Of a stretch of DNA of 64,000 nucleotides, positions 8,877-17,300 are shown in pieces. Position 1 is the stretch's first letter; every line of letters begins with the position of its first letter. Origin of the DNA: DATJIG01 sp050260515 (GTDB lineage Bacteria; Pseudomonadota; Alphaproteobacteria; SMXQ01); the NCBI GenBank assembly GCA_050260515.1, contig JBLNCI010000050.1:15594-79593 (forward strand), read 5' to 3'. The notes beneath the pieces are model-generated. The model did not search any database. It worked only from the letters and a program-made list of their open reading frames with translations, and was not told where the DNA came from. A program made the translations under genes and the position numbers.

Positions 8877-9923
8877 TCACTTCATCGCCTTGGCGACCAT
8901 GTCGATGATCGGCTTCGGCGTCTGATAGATCTCGTTGACGAGCTTCTCGACGCCCTCGCCATCCAGCGGCTGGTCGGGCTCGAGGTGACGCTTGCGCGCG
9001 TCCTCGAGATACTCGGGATCCTTGACCATCTGCGCGAACGCGGTACGCAGCGCCCCCACGCGTTCGGCCGGGATCCCCGGCGGTCCAGCGATCGGGCGGC
9101 CCATCTCATCGGGAGCGAGCAGGAACTTGAGAGCCTCCATGACGTCCTCACCCTTGCCGCGCGACTTCGCGATGTCGACGATTGTGACGACGTTCGGCAG
9201 GTCCGGGTGCCGCTTGAGCGAATTCTGGAAGATGATTTTCAGCGTGCCATCGTCCAGCCACTGCTTGCGCGTCGACTTTACGCTGTCATACGACATGAAG
9301 CGGCCGTGAGCCTCGCCCTGCTCGATCGCCTTCAGCGTCTCCTGCGATCCGACGTAGCCGGTGATGAGCTTGAACTTCGTGCCGAGCACGCTGTTCATGA
9401 ACTTCGGATAGAAGTCCGTGTCCGATGCGGCGCCGGTCCCGGCGACCACCATCTCCTTCGTGAACAGGTCGTCGGGCGTCTGGATCGGCCCGGTCTTCCA
9501 CTCGATCAGCAGCGACTGTGAAGACGCCAGACTGCCGATCCAGCTAAAGCGCCGCGGGTCGAACTTCGTGTTCGGCGCGTCGGGATTGAACAGGGGCTGC
9601 ATCGCGATCGGGCCCACATAGGCGATCACCGTTCCGTCGCGCTTCTGCACGTTGTACAGCGAGTTCGCCAGGGTCAGTCCGCCCGCGCCCGCCATGTTCT
9701 GAGCGACCATGTTCGGCTTCCCGGGCAGAAACCGCGGCAAGTGCTGCGCCATCAGGCGCGAGTACGCGTCGAACCCGCCTCCGGGTGTGCCCGCGATCAA
9801 TACGGTGACGGTGTTACCGCGGTAGAATGACTCGACGGAAGGAGCGTTCTGGGCGATGGCGGGAGTCGCGAGCGCGACGACGCCGGAGACGGCGAGCGCG
9901 ACCGCTGGCGATGCGTGGTTCAT
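8877..9923 (-). CDS. Bug/TctC-family periplasmic substrate-binding protein
   Basis: 348 residues from the ATG at 9923 (MNHASPAVALAV); the frame extends to 9959 but the extra residues precede a normal signal peptide that ends near AIAQ-NA. Family features: VTVLIAGTPGGGFDAYSRLMAQHLPRF in short conserved blocks, GKPNMVAQNMAGAGGL, and the central WIGSLASSQSLLIEW. It is more distant from the two paralogues at 2-5 kb than they are from each other (different loop lengths). It stands alone: convergent with the macrodomain gene and tail-to-tail separated from the histidine kinase by about 80 bases, which contain no recognisable gene. Confidence 0.88.
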   Translation of the reverse strand: MNHASPAVALAVSGVVALATPAIAQNAPSVESFYRGNTVTVLIAGTPGGGFDAYSRLMAQHLPRFLPGKPNMVAQNMAGAGGLTLANSLYNVQKRDGTVIAYVGPIAMQPLFNPDAPNTKFDPRRFSWIGSLASSQSLLIEWKTGPIQTPDDLFTKEMVVAGTGAASDTDFYPKFMNSVLGTKFKLITGYVGSQETLKAIEQGEAHGRFMSYDSVKSTRKQWLDDGTLKIIFQNSLKRHPDLPNVVTIVDIAKSRGKGEDVMEALKFLLAPDEMGRPIAGPPGIPAERVGALRTAFAQMVKDPEYLEDARKRHLEPDQPLDGEGVEKLVNEIYQTPKPIIDMVAKAMK

Positions 9924-10004
9924 AGTGATCCCTGATACGGAGGATGGCCGCCGCATCATAGGACCGGTCCGGACCGGGGAAAAGCCCGGTCGCCGCCGGG
10001 CGGG

Positions 10005-13000
10005 TCAGACCGCGGGCTCGCTCAAGGCCGCAGCGATCTTCCGACCGAGTTCGGCCCAGCGGTACGGCTTCGCCACCAGTTGCCATCCCCGCCGGGCGAC
10101 ATCGTCGGGCATCACTGCTTTCTCCGTATAGCCCGACGTAAACAGCACCTTCAGACCGGGACGCCGCTGCGCGGCCTCTCGCGCAAGGTCGAAGCCCGTC
10201 ATGCCGCCCGGCAGCAGTACGTCGCTGAAGAGAAGCTGGATCGCCGGATCATCCTCGAGCAGGCGCAGGGCATCGAAGGCATTGGCCGCCTCGAGCGGGC
10301 GATACCCGAGGTCCTTCAGTGCCGACACCGACAGCACACGCATGTCGAGATTGTCCTCGACCACCAAGACGGTCTGACCGGTACCGCGCGGCACCTGAAG
10401 GATCGCGTCGGTGTCCGTGCGCTCCGTTGCCTCCTCGCGCGACCGCGGCAGGTAGATGCGCACCGTCGTTCCGAAGCCAGGCTCGCTCTCGATGTCGACG
10501 TGGCCGCCCGACTGGCGGACGAATCCGTACACCATGCTGAGGCCGAGACCGGAGCCCTTGCCCACCTCCTTGGTGGTGAAGAACGGATCGAAACAGCGTT
10601 CGAGAACCTCCGGTGGCATGCCGACGCCATTGTCGGCGACACTGATCATGACGTAATCCGCCGGTTCGACGCCGGGATTGCGCTCGACGAAGTCCGCTCC
10701 GAGCGTCACGTTGGCCATCTCGATCCCGAGCCGGCCGCCCTCGGGCATGGCGTCGCGAGCATTGATCGCGAGATTGAGAATGGCGCTTTCCAGATGCCCG
10801 GGATCCACCTTCGCCGACCACAAGCCCGGTGCCTCGCGCGCCGATACCTCGATGGCCCCTCCGAGGGTACGACGCAGCATGCTGGACATGCCGGACACCA
10901 GTCGATTCACGTCGACGAGCTGCGGGTGCAGTGTCTGACGGCGCGAGAACGCGAGCAGGCGGTGCGTCAGCGACGCGCCGCGCTCGGCGGCGTCGAGCAT
11001 GCGGTCGACAAGCTCCAACTGCCGCGGCACGGGATTGTTCTCCATGTCCAGGCGCAGCAGATCGAGATTGCCGACGATGACACCGAGCAGGTTGTTGAAG
11101 TCGTGAGCGATGCCGCCGGTGAGCTGCCCGACCGCTTCCATCTTCTGCGCCTGCCGGAGCTGCGCCTCGATGGCGCGGCGATCGCTCACGTCCTGTGCCA
11201 CGTAGAGAGCGGCGACCACCTCTCCCGTCCAGTCGCGGAGCGGGACCGCGGTGAGGAACACGGAGCGGCGTCCACCTCGCAGCCCCTCGATATCGAACTC
11301 CTCGGTCGCCGCATCGCCGCCGAGGACGCGGCGATGCAGCGCACGGAAATCGGCACGTTGCGCGGCAATCACCCACGGGAACGCCGACTTGCCGATGATC
11401 TCGTTGGGGTCCTTGGCCTCCCACATTGCGAGACCCGCCGGGTTGATTTCAAGCACGACCCCATCCCGCGAAATGAGCTGCAGGCACTGGGGCTCAGCCT
11501 CGAATATCGCGCGCATGCGTGCCTGGCTCTCGCGCAGCGCGCCGGTGCGCTCGATGACGTCGCCCTTCAGACGCGCGTTGAGGCGTCGCAGCTCCTCCTC
11601 GGAGCGCTTGCGCCGCGTGATGTCGCGGAGGACTCCGAACAGCGCGACGACGTTGCCGTTCCCATCGGTTTCGGGACGAGCGACAATCTCGACGTTGCGG
11701 ATGTTGCCCTCGGGCCGGATGATCCGGACGTCGAGATTGTAGCCGGTGGCGTTCTCGAAAGCCTCGCGCACCACGCGCTCGACAGTCGCCCTGTCCTCGG
11801 GGTGGTAGCACGTGAGTGAGGTCTCGAGCGTCGGCGTATACGTCTTCGGGTCGCGGCCGTGAATCAGGTACACGCCGCGCGACCAAGTCAACTCGCGCGT
11901 CTTCGCATCGATACGCCAGTGCCCGAGGTTGCTGAGCTCCTCGGCGAGTTCCAGCATGCGATTGCGCGAGAGCAGCACGTGCGAGTGTTCGGTCGTGATT
12001 CTCCGGAACTCCGCCAGAGCCCGCGCCATCTCGCCGACCTCGTTCTGCGCCTGCAATCCGCGGATCGGAGCCGACATGTCGCCGGCGGCGAACCGACGCA
12101 TGGTTCCGGTCGCGGCCTCGATCGGCGCGATGACGTGGCGTATCATGATCCACGCGGTCGCCATCGCCACGAGAAGACCCGCGATGAGCCATAGGGCGTC
12201 GTTGACCAGGTCGGAACGGGCATCGAGGCGGTCGCGGCGGGCCTGAGCCACTGACGCCTGCTCGGCGGCATCGACGATCGCGATGATGGATTCCAGCGCA
12301 CCGACCGAAACGTCGCTGAAAGCGGAGCGGCTGAACGGATAGTTGCCGCCGGCCGAGGCCGCGGCGAGTCCGACCTCCTGCATGCGGTTGAACTCGCCAA
12401 AGTAGAGATCCCGTGCGCGCGCCACCGCTTCGGGGATCGCGGCATCACTCACCAACGCGGTCAGTCGCTCGACCCGCTCCCAATCGCTCGCAACCCGCCC
12501 CGAGAGGCGGGCGACCTCGGTGAGTTGCGGGCCTACGAGCGGCCGTCCGGAGGCGATGGCGGACCCGATCATCGACGCTTCGGTGCCCGCCGACAGCCGG
12601 AGCGAAAATCCCGCTACCTTGAGATCGGACAGGATCGAAAGCTCGCCGCCGCCCACGCCCTTGCCGAGAACGAGCGAGAGATCCTCGAGCCGCTCGACGA
12701 GCCGCGTGATCGTCGGAAACCAGAAGTCGGCGACGGAGAGTGCACGTTCCTGCGGTGCCTTCGCGATCTCCTCGTCGACGCGGTGGCGGAGATCCTCGAT
12801 GCGCCCGCGCAGGATGGCGATCTCCGAGATGCGCGGCGCAATCTCCTCGTCGGCGATGGTCGCAAGGCCAGACAGGACGCCGTCGAGCGCCTCATCCGCC
12901 AGCCGGCGCTGTTCGGAAAGGAACTCGACGTCTGCGCGAAACGCCGGCTCTACGCCGCGGAGGACGACGTTCGTCCGGCCGCGCTCGAGCGCGTAGTGCC

Positions 13001-13196
13001 GCGCGGCGACGATCAGGCCGTTCACGTGCGCGTTGACGACTTCGACCTGCCGCGCGTCGGTGTAGTTGCTCCACGCCTGCCGCAGATCGTTCAGGGTCAC
13101 GGCGACGAGCGCCAGCGTCACGACCAGGATTCCCCCGAGGACCTGGCCGCGGATGCCGAGCGCCAGCTTCCGCAGCGTGGGCAGTGTTCGCATCAT
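10005..13196 (-). CDS. Hybrid sensor histidine kinase (periplasmic sensor, HAMP, two PAS, kinase, receiver)
   Basis: About 1063 residues from the ATG at 13196 (a GTG at 13214 is also in frame). Order: membrane helix near residues 15-35, a roughly 300-residue periplasmic helical region, a second helix followed by HAMP (HVIAPIEAATGTMRRFAAGDM), PAS1 (SNLGHWRIDAKTRELTW...), PAS2 (LQLISRDGVVLEINPAG...), then the kinase core with GGIAHDFNNLLGVIVGNL (phosphoacceptor His), NLAINARDAMPEGG, DNGVGMPPEV and GKGSGLGLSMVYG. The C-terminal receiver (VLVVEDNLDMR) has its phosphoacceptor Asp in LLFSDVLLPGG, 72 residues from the end. No separate response regulator adjoins, so the output partner is elsewhere. 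The signal is unknown. Confidence 0.92.
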   Translation of the reverse strand: MMRTLPTLRKLALGIRGQVLGGILVVTLALVAVTLNDLRQAWSNYTDARQVEVVNAHVNGLIVAARHYALERGRTNVVLRGVEPAFRADVEFLSEQRRLADEALDGVLSGLATIADEEIAPRISEIAILRGRIEDLRHRVDEEIAKAPQERALSVADFWFPTITRLVERLEDLSLVLGKGVGGGELSILSDLKVAGFSLRLSAGTEASMIGSAIASGRPLVGPQLTEVARLSGRVASDWERVERLTALVSDAAIPEAVARARDLYFGEFNRMQEVGLAAASAGGNYPFSRSAFSDVSVGALESIIAIVDAAEQASVAQARRDRLDARSDLVNDALWLIAGLLVAMATAWIMIRHVIAPIEAATGTMRRFAAGDMSAPIRGLQAQNEVGEMARALAEFRRITTEHSHVLLSRNRMLELAEELSNLGHWRIDAKTRELTWSRGVYLIHGRDPKTYTPTLETSLTCYHPEDRATVERVVREAFENATGYNLDVRIIRPEGNIRNVEIVARPETDGNGNVVALFGVLRDITRRKRSEEELRRLNARLKGDVIERTGALRESQARMRAIFEAEPQCLQLISRDGVVLEINPAGLAMWEAKDPNEIIGKSAFPWVIAAQRADFRALHRRVLGGDAATEEFDIEGLRGGRRSVFLTAVPLRDWTGEVVAALYVAQDVSDRRAIEAQLRQAQKMEAVGQLTGGIAHDFNNLLGVIVGNLDLLRLDMENNPVPRQLELVDRMLDAAERGASLTHRLLAFSRRQTLHPQLVDVNRLVSGMSSMLRRTLGGAIEVSAREAPGLWSAKVDPGHLESAILNLAINARDAMPEGGRLGIEMANVTLGADFVERNPGVEPADYVMISVADNGVGMPPEVLERCFDPFFTTKEVGKGSGLGLSMVYGFVRQSGGHVDIESEPGFGTTVRIYLPRSREEATERTDTDAILQVPRGTGQTVLVVEDNLDMRVLSVSALKDLGYRPLEAANAFDALRLLEDDPAIQLLFSDVLLPGGMTGFDLAREAAQRRPGLKVLFTSGYTEKAVMPDDVARRGWQLVAKPYRWAELGRKIAAALSEPAV

Positions 13197-13307
13197 CCGA
13201 CTCGTTGTGGGCACCCCGTACAGCCGAGATCGACCCCGGGGCGCCCCGCCGGCATCATTTCACAAACGGCGGGGGCGGTTCACCCCAATTGTTCCGGTGT
13301 CGCGCGA

Positions 13308-14138
13308 TCAGCGCCGGGCCTGCGTTTCCAGGAGTGCCTTCAGAATCAGCGTCAGCAGAGCGAGGATCGTCAGCACCGCCGCGGCGGTGAACGCCGCTGG
13401 TGCGTTGTAACTATGATAAAGGACCTCGACGTGAAGCGGCAGCGTGTTGGTGGCTCCGCGCACGTTGCCCGATACGACCGACACTGCCCCGAACTCCCCC
13501 ATCGCACGGGCATTGCACAGGACCGCACCGTAGACCAGCGCCCATTTCACATTCGGCAGCGTGACACGGCGGAAGATCTGCCACCCGCTCGCTCCCAGCG
13601 TGGCAGCCGCCTCCTCCTGATCGCGGCCCTGAACCTGCATGAGCGGAATCAGCTCCCGCGCCACGAACGGACTGGTGACGAACAGCGTCACGAGAATGAT
13701 GGCGGGGACGGTAAACATGACCTGGATTCCGTGTTCCATCAGCCAGCCGCCGAAGAGTCCCTGGGCGCCATACAGGAAGAGGTAGCAAACGCCGGCGACG
13801 ATTGGGGATATCGAGAATGGAATCTCGATCAGCGCCAACAGCGCCTTCTTGCCGCGAAACGAGAACTTCGTGATCGCCCACGCCGCCGCGATGCCGAAAC
13901 CGATATTCACCGGGACCACCACGACCGCTGTCAGGACGGTCAGCCAGATCGCATGCAGCATCTCGGGATGGACGAGCGAGTCGACAAACACGCGCCAACC
14001 CTTGGCGAACGCCTGGTCGAACACCACGGCGACCGGCGCGACGATGAAGAGGACAGTGAGGAGAATCGCCAACCCGATCAGCACCCGTCGCGCGATCGGC
14101 GTCGCGTCGGCGCGGGCCTGGGTCCTTCCGTTCGTCAT
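13308..14138 (-). CDS. cysW: Sulfate ABC transporter permease CysW
   Basis: 276 residues. Six or so membrane segments and the inner-membrane permease EAA loop (EEAAATLGASGWQIFRRVTLP) that docks on the ATPase. GAMGEFGAVSVVSGN-type sequence (here ARAMGEFGAVSVVSGNVRG) is characteristic of the CysW/CysT subunits. The ATG at 14138 follows the cysT stop by one base and has GAGAAG upstream; the longer start at 14156 would overlap cysT and lacks a ribosome-binding site. Last gene of the operon cysA-sbp-cysT-cysW. Imports sulfate (and thiosulfate) for cysteine synthesis together with those neighbours. Confidence 0.93.
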   Translation of the reverse strand: MTNGRTQARADATPIARRVLIGLAILLTVLFIVAPVAVVFDQAFAKGWRVFVDSLVHPEMLHAIWLTVLTAVVVVPVNIGFGIAAAWAITKFSFRGKKALLALIEIPFSISPIVAGVCYLFLYGAQGLFGGWLMEHGIQVMFTVPAIILVTLFVTSPFVARELIPLMQVQGRDQEEAAATLGASGWQIFRRVTLPNVKWALVYGAVLCNARAMGEFGAVSVVSGNVRGATNTLPLHVEVLYHSYNAPAAFTAAAVLTILALLTLILKALLETQARR

Positions 14139-14139
14139 C

Positions 14140-14997
14140 TCAGCGCTTCTCGGCATAGCGCAACTGCCACGCCTGGATCGTGTTGATGGTCAGGAGGAGC
14201 AGGAACGCCGCGGCCAACAGGACCGTCGCGATCGCCGCCGCCGCGGGATAATCGAACTCCTCGAGCCGAATGAAGATCAGCAGCGCGGCGATCTCGGTCT
14301 TCATCGGCAGATTGCCCGCGATGAAGATCACCGCTCCGAATTCGCCGAGACACCGCGCGAACGCGAGGGACAATCCGGTGATGTAAGCCGGGGCGATCGC
14401 CGGCAGGACGATCCGGCGGAATATCTGGAACGGAGAGGCGCCGAGCGTCGCCGCCGCCTCCTCGTACTCGGGGGGGAGATCCTCGAGCACCGGCTGCACG
14501 GTGCGGACGACGAACGGTACGCTGGTGAAGGCCATCGCGATAACCACCCCCGGCAGCGCGTAGGCGATCTGAATTCCCGCAGGCTCGATAAACCGACCGA
14601 ACCAGCCATTACCGGCAAAGAGCGCCGTCAGTGCGACACCCGCGACCGAGGTCGGCAACGCGAACGGCAGATCGATCAGCGCATCGACAATCCGGTGCCC
14701 GGCAAACCGAGTACGGACCAGAACCCACGCCATCAGCAACCCATAGACCGCGTTCAGCGCCGTCGCGCATGCGGCGGCGAACACGGTCGTCTCTATGGCA
14801 GCCAACGTGCGCGGGGCGCTGAGGATCGAGATCAGCCGCTCACCGCCTATCTCGCCCGCCTTGAGAACGAGTGCGGTCACCGGCAGCAGTACGATCAGCG
14901 CGAGGTAAAACAACGTGATGCCCATCGTCAGGCCGAAGCCGGGCAGCACGCGGCGCGTGGCCGGACGAGGTGCGGCGCCGACAGTATCGATGGTCAT
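14140..14997 (-). CDS. cysT: Sulfate ABC transporter permease CysT (CysU)
   Basis: 285 residues. The first membrane segment is FGLTMGITLFYLALIVLLPV; the central ALIDLPFALPTSVAGVALTALF is the conserved CysT signature, and the EAA loop reads EEAAATLGASPFQIFRRIVLP. ARCLGEFGAVIFIAGNLP parallels the same region of CysW, as expected for the heterodimeric channel. It starts 24 bases after the sbp stop and ends one base before cysW. Inner membrane. Confidence 0.95.
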   Translation of the reverse strand: MTIDTVGAAPRPATRRVLPGFGLTMGITLFYLALIVLLPVTALVLKAGEIGGERLISILSAPRTLAAIETTVFAAACATALNAVYGLLMAWVLVRTRFAGHRIVDALIDLPFALPTSVAGVALTALFAGNGWFGRFIEPAGIQIAYALPGVVIAMAFTSVPFVVRTVQPVLEDLPPEYEEAAATLGASPFQIFRRIVLPAIAPAYITGLSLAFARCLGEFGAVIFIAGNLPMKTEIAALLIFIRLEEFDYPAAAAIATVLLAAAFLLLLTINTIQAWQLRYAEKR

Positions 14998-15021
14998 GAC
15001 GGCTCCCCACCCCCGCCGGCG

Positions 15022-16044
15022 CTAACGGTTGACGAAGACCTGATCGAGGATCCCGCCGTCCGCGAAATGGGTCTTCGTCGCCTTCTCCCACCCGCCGAAC
15101 ACATCCTCCACGGTGACGAGCCGCACGTCGGGGAACTGGTCCTTGTACTTGGCGACGATCTTTGGATCGCGGACGCGATTGAAGTTCTTCGCGAGGATGT
15201 CCTGCGCCGTCGGCTGGTAGAGCCACTGCAGGTAGGCCTCGGCCAAGACCCGCGAGCCGCGACGATCGACGACTTTATCGACGACCGTCACCGGGAACTC
15301 GGCGAGCACGCTCATCGACGGCGTCACGACTTGCAGCTTCTTGTCGCCGTACTCGCGACGGATGGCCTGGACCTCGGCCTCGAAGGTGATCAGCACGTCA
15401 CCGACGCCCCGTTCGACGAAGGTCGTCGTCGAGCCGCGCCCGCCGGTGTCGAACACCGGCACGTTGGCGAGGAGCTTACGCACGAACTCCTTCGCGGCGC
15501 CCTGATCGCCTTTCGACTGCTCGAGCGCGTAGGCGTACGCGGCGAGATAGGTGTAACGCGCGTTGCCGGACGTCTTCGGGTTGGGGAACACCAGCTTGAC
15601 GTCGGGACGAACGAGATCGTTCCAATCCTTGATGTTCTTGGGATTGCCAGCACGGACGAGGAACGACGGCAGCGAATAGTAGGGAGAGCTGTTGTTGGGC
15701 AGGCGCTTCTGCCAGTCGGCCGGGATCAGGTTCCCCTGGTCGTGCAGGGTCTGCACGTCGGTGACCTGATTGAACGTCACCACGTCCGCGGGCAGCCCCT
15801 CGATGATGGAGCGGGCCTGGCGCGACGATCCGTTGTGAGACTGCTTCACATCCACAGTCTGGCCGGTCTTGGATTTCCACTCGCCGATGAACGCCTTGTC
15901 GAGCTCGATGTAGAGCTCGCGGGCGATATCGTACGAGACGTTGAGGATGTCCTTCGGCCCGTTGTAGGTCTGAGCGGAGGCGACGGTCGAGGCGACGACG
16001 AGAGTACCCAGCACCAATGCGGTGCGAGCGAGATGGCGGATCAT
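15022..16044 (-). CDS. sbp: Periplasmic sulfate-binding protein (Sbp/CysP)
   Basis: 340 residues. The signal peptide ends around SAQ-TYN. Sulfate-binding family motifs visible are LNVSYDIARELY, VKQSHNGSSRQARSIIEGLPADVVTFN, FPNPKTSGNARYTYLAAY and GGRGSTTTFVERGVGDVLITFE. These provide the main-chain and Ser/Arg contacts to the desolvated sulfate anion. Sits between cysA and cysT, the order being unusual in that the ATPase gene comes first. A second, divergent paralogue (36983-37990) exists outside this operon. Confidence 0.95.
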   Translation of the reverse strand: MIRHLARTALVLGTLVVASTVASAQTYNGPKDILNVSYDIARELYIELDKAFIGEWKSKTGQTVDVKQSHNGSSRQARSIIEGLPADVVTFNQVTDVQTLHDQGNLIPADWQKRLPNNSSPYYSLPSFLVRAGNPKNIKDWNDLVRPDVKLVFPNPKTSGNARYTYLAAYAYALEQSKGDQGAAKEFVRKLLANVPVFDTGGRGSTTTFVERGVGDVLITFEAEVQAIRREYGDKKLQVVTPSMSVLAEFPVTVVDKVVDRRGSRVLAEAYLQWLYQPTAQDILAKNFNRVRDPKIVAKYKDQFPDVRLVTVEDVFGGWEKATKTHFADGGILDQVFVNR

Positions 16045-16092
16045 GGCGCGTTCCTTAGCGGCGGATATGTAAGAAGCGGAGACGGAGTCGTA

Positions 16093-16872
16093 TCAGGCGG
16101 CGCCGACGCTACACGCCTCCGCGTGCGCGACCGACTCGATCCGGCCCGAGGCGTCGCTGCCCACGAAGCGCGCCACCGCCGGGGTCGCCGGGCGGCGAAG
16201 GATGTCATCGGGGCTGCCGATCTGATCGATCTGGCCTTCCGTCATCACCACGACACGGTCGGCAAGCTCGAATGCTTCTTCCTGATCGTGGGTGACGAAA
16301 AGCGTCGTCATGTGGAGTTGGTCGTGTAGCCGGCGCAGCCACTGCCGCAGATCCTTGCGGACGCGCGCATCGAGAGCGCCGAACGGCTCGTCGAGGAGAA
16401 GCACGGAAGGATCGATCGCCAGCGCCCGCGCCAGCGCGACGCGCTGACGCTGACCGCCGGAGAGCTGATTGGGGAAACGGTCGCCGAGGTCTCCGATCTG
16501 CACCAAACCCAGCAGTCGCTCGACGCGGGCGCGGATCGCCGACTCGTCGGGACGCTGCGAGCGCGGACGCACGCGCAAGCCGAAGGCGACGTTCTCGAAC
16601 GCGGTCAGGTGCGGGAAGAGCGCGTAGTGCTGGAAGACGAAGCCGACACCGCGGGTCTGCGCCGGACGCGCAAGCCAATCGTCGCCGTCGACGGTGAGCC
16701 GCCCCGCGTCGGGCCACTCGAGACCGGCGACGATCCTGAGCAGCGTCGTCTTGCCGGACCCCGACGGGCCGAGCAGCGCGACCAGCTCGCCGTTCGCGAT
16801 CGACAGGTCGACCCCTTTCAGGACCGGCACACTGCCGAAGCGCTTTTCGATGCCGCTGAACTCGATGCCCAC
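16093..16872 (-). CDS. cysA: Sulfate ABC transporter ATP-binding protein CysA, short form
   Basis: 259 residues from the GTG at 16872, which has AAGAGGAAG just upstream; an in-frame GTG at 16887 lacks such a site. All nucleotide-binding motifs are intact: Walker A GPSGSGKTTLLR, Q-loop QHYALFPHL, signature LSGGQRQRVALARAL, Walker B VLLLDEPFGALD, H-loop VTHDQEEAF. Typical CysA proteins are about 340-365 residues with a C-terminal TOBE/regulatory domain; this one stops after the helical region (FVGSDASGRIESVAHAEA), so that domain is missing. First gene of the sulfate operon; the promoter probably lies in the AT-rich segment around 16935-16990. Confidence 0.9.
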   Translation of the reverse strand: MGIEFSGIEKRFGSVPVLKGVDLSIANGELVALLGPSGSGKTTLLRIVAGLEWPDAGRLTVDGDDWLARPAQTRGVGFVFQHYALFPHLTAFENVAFGLRVRPRSQRPDESAIRARVERLLGLVQIGDLGDRFPNQLSGGQRQRVALARALAIDPSVLLLDEPFGALDARVRKDLRQWLRRLHDQLHMTTLFVTHDQEEAFELADRVVVMTEGQIDQIGSPDDILRRPATPAVARFVGSDASGRIESVAHAEACSVGAA

Positions 16873-17300
16873 GATCTTCCTCTTCACCTGAATCGAACGC
16901 GTGTGTGCGAGCGATCTAAGGTGCGCGCCGGCCTAATTCAACACAATTTTTGAGAGCAAAATAAACAATACACATATAGAAGACGTGATATTACGCCCTC
17001 GGGGGCCGATGTTACCGGTCGCCCGATGGCGAGCCTGTGTCTTTTAAAACCGCATAGAACCAGCGCTTCTCGACGGTGTGGAACGCTCTGTCCATACCGA
17101 AAGGCGCGACTGGGCGGCGGATTGCCCCTCCCTATTCTCATAGGGATCATGCAGAATCAGCAGGCCAACGGGACAGCGATTGTGGCCCAATGCCGCCCGC
17201 TCGGACGCCCCCCAGGGGCCAGAACAATGAGGCTCCGGCTCCACGCCGCCTGTTCAACGCCCGCTCCTGAGCGCACCAGTCAAACGCAGTTCCCTCGATC
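16873..17300. other. Divergent intergenic region between cysA and kup
   Basis: About 430 bases without a convincing gene. The stretch 16935-16990 is clearly AT-rich against the surrounding DNA (runs of A and T, TATA-like hexamers) and is the best place for the sulfate-operon promoter on the minus strand. The remainder (17000-17300) shows only short frames in several phases with no conserved features. Confidence 0.6.

Noticed and set aside
13240..13300. CCCCGCCG/CGGCGGGG hairpin between the histidine kinase and cysW as a terminator
   Set aside because: The loop is long and no U run follows on either strand.
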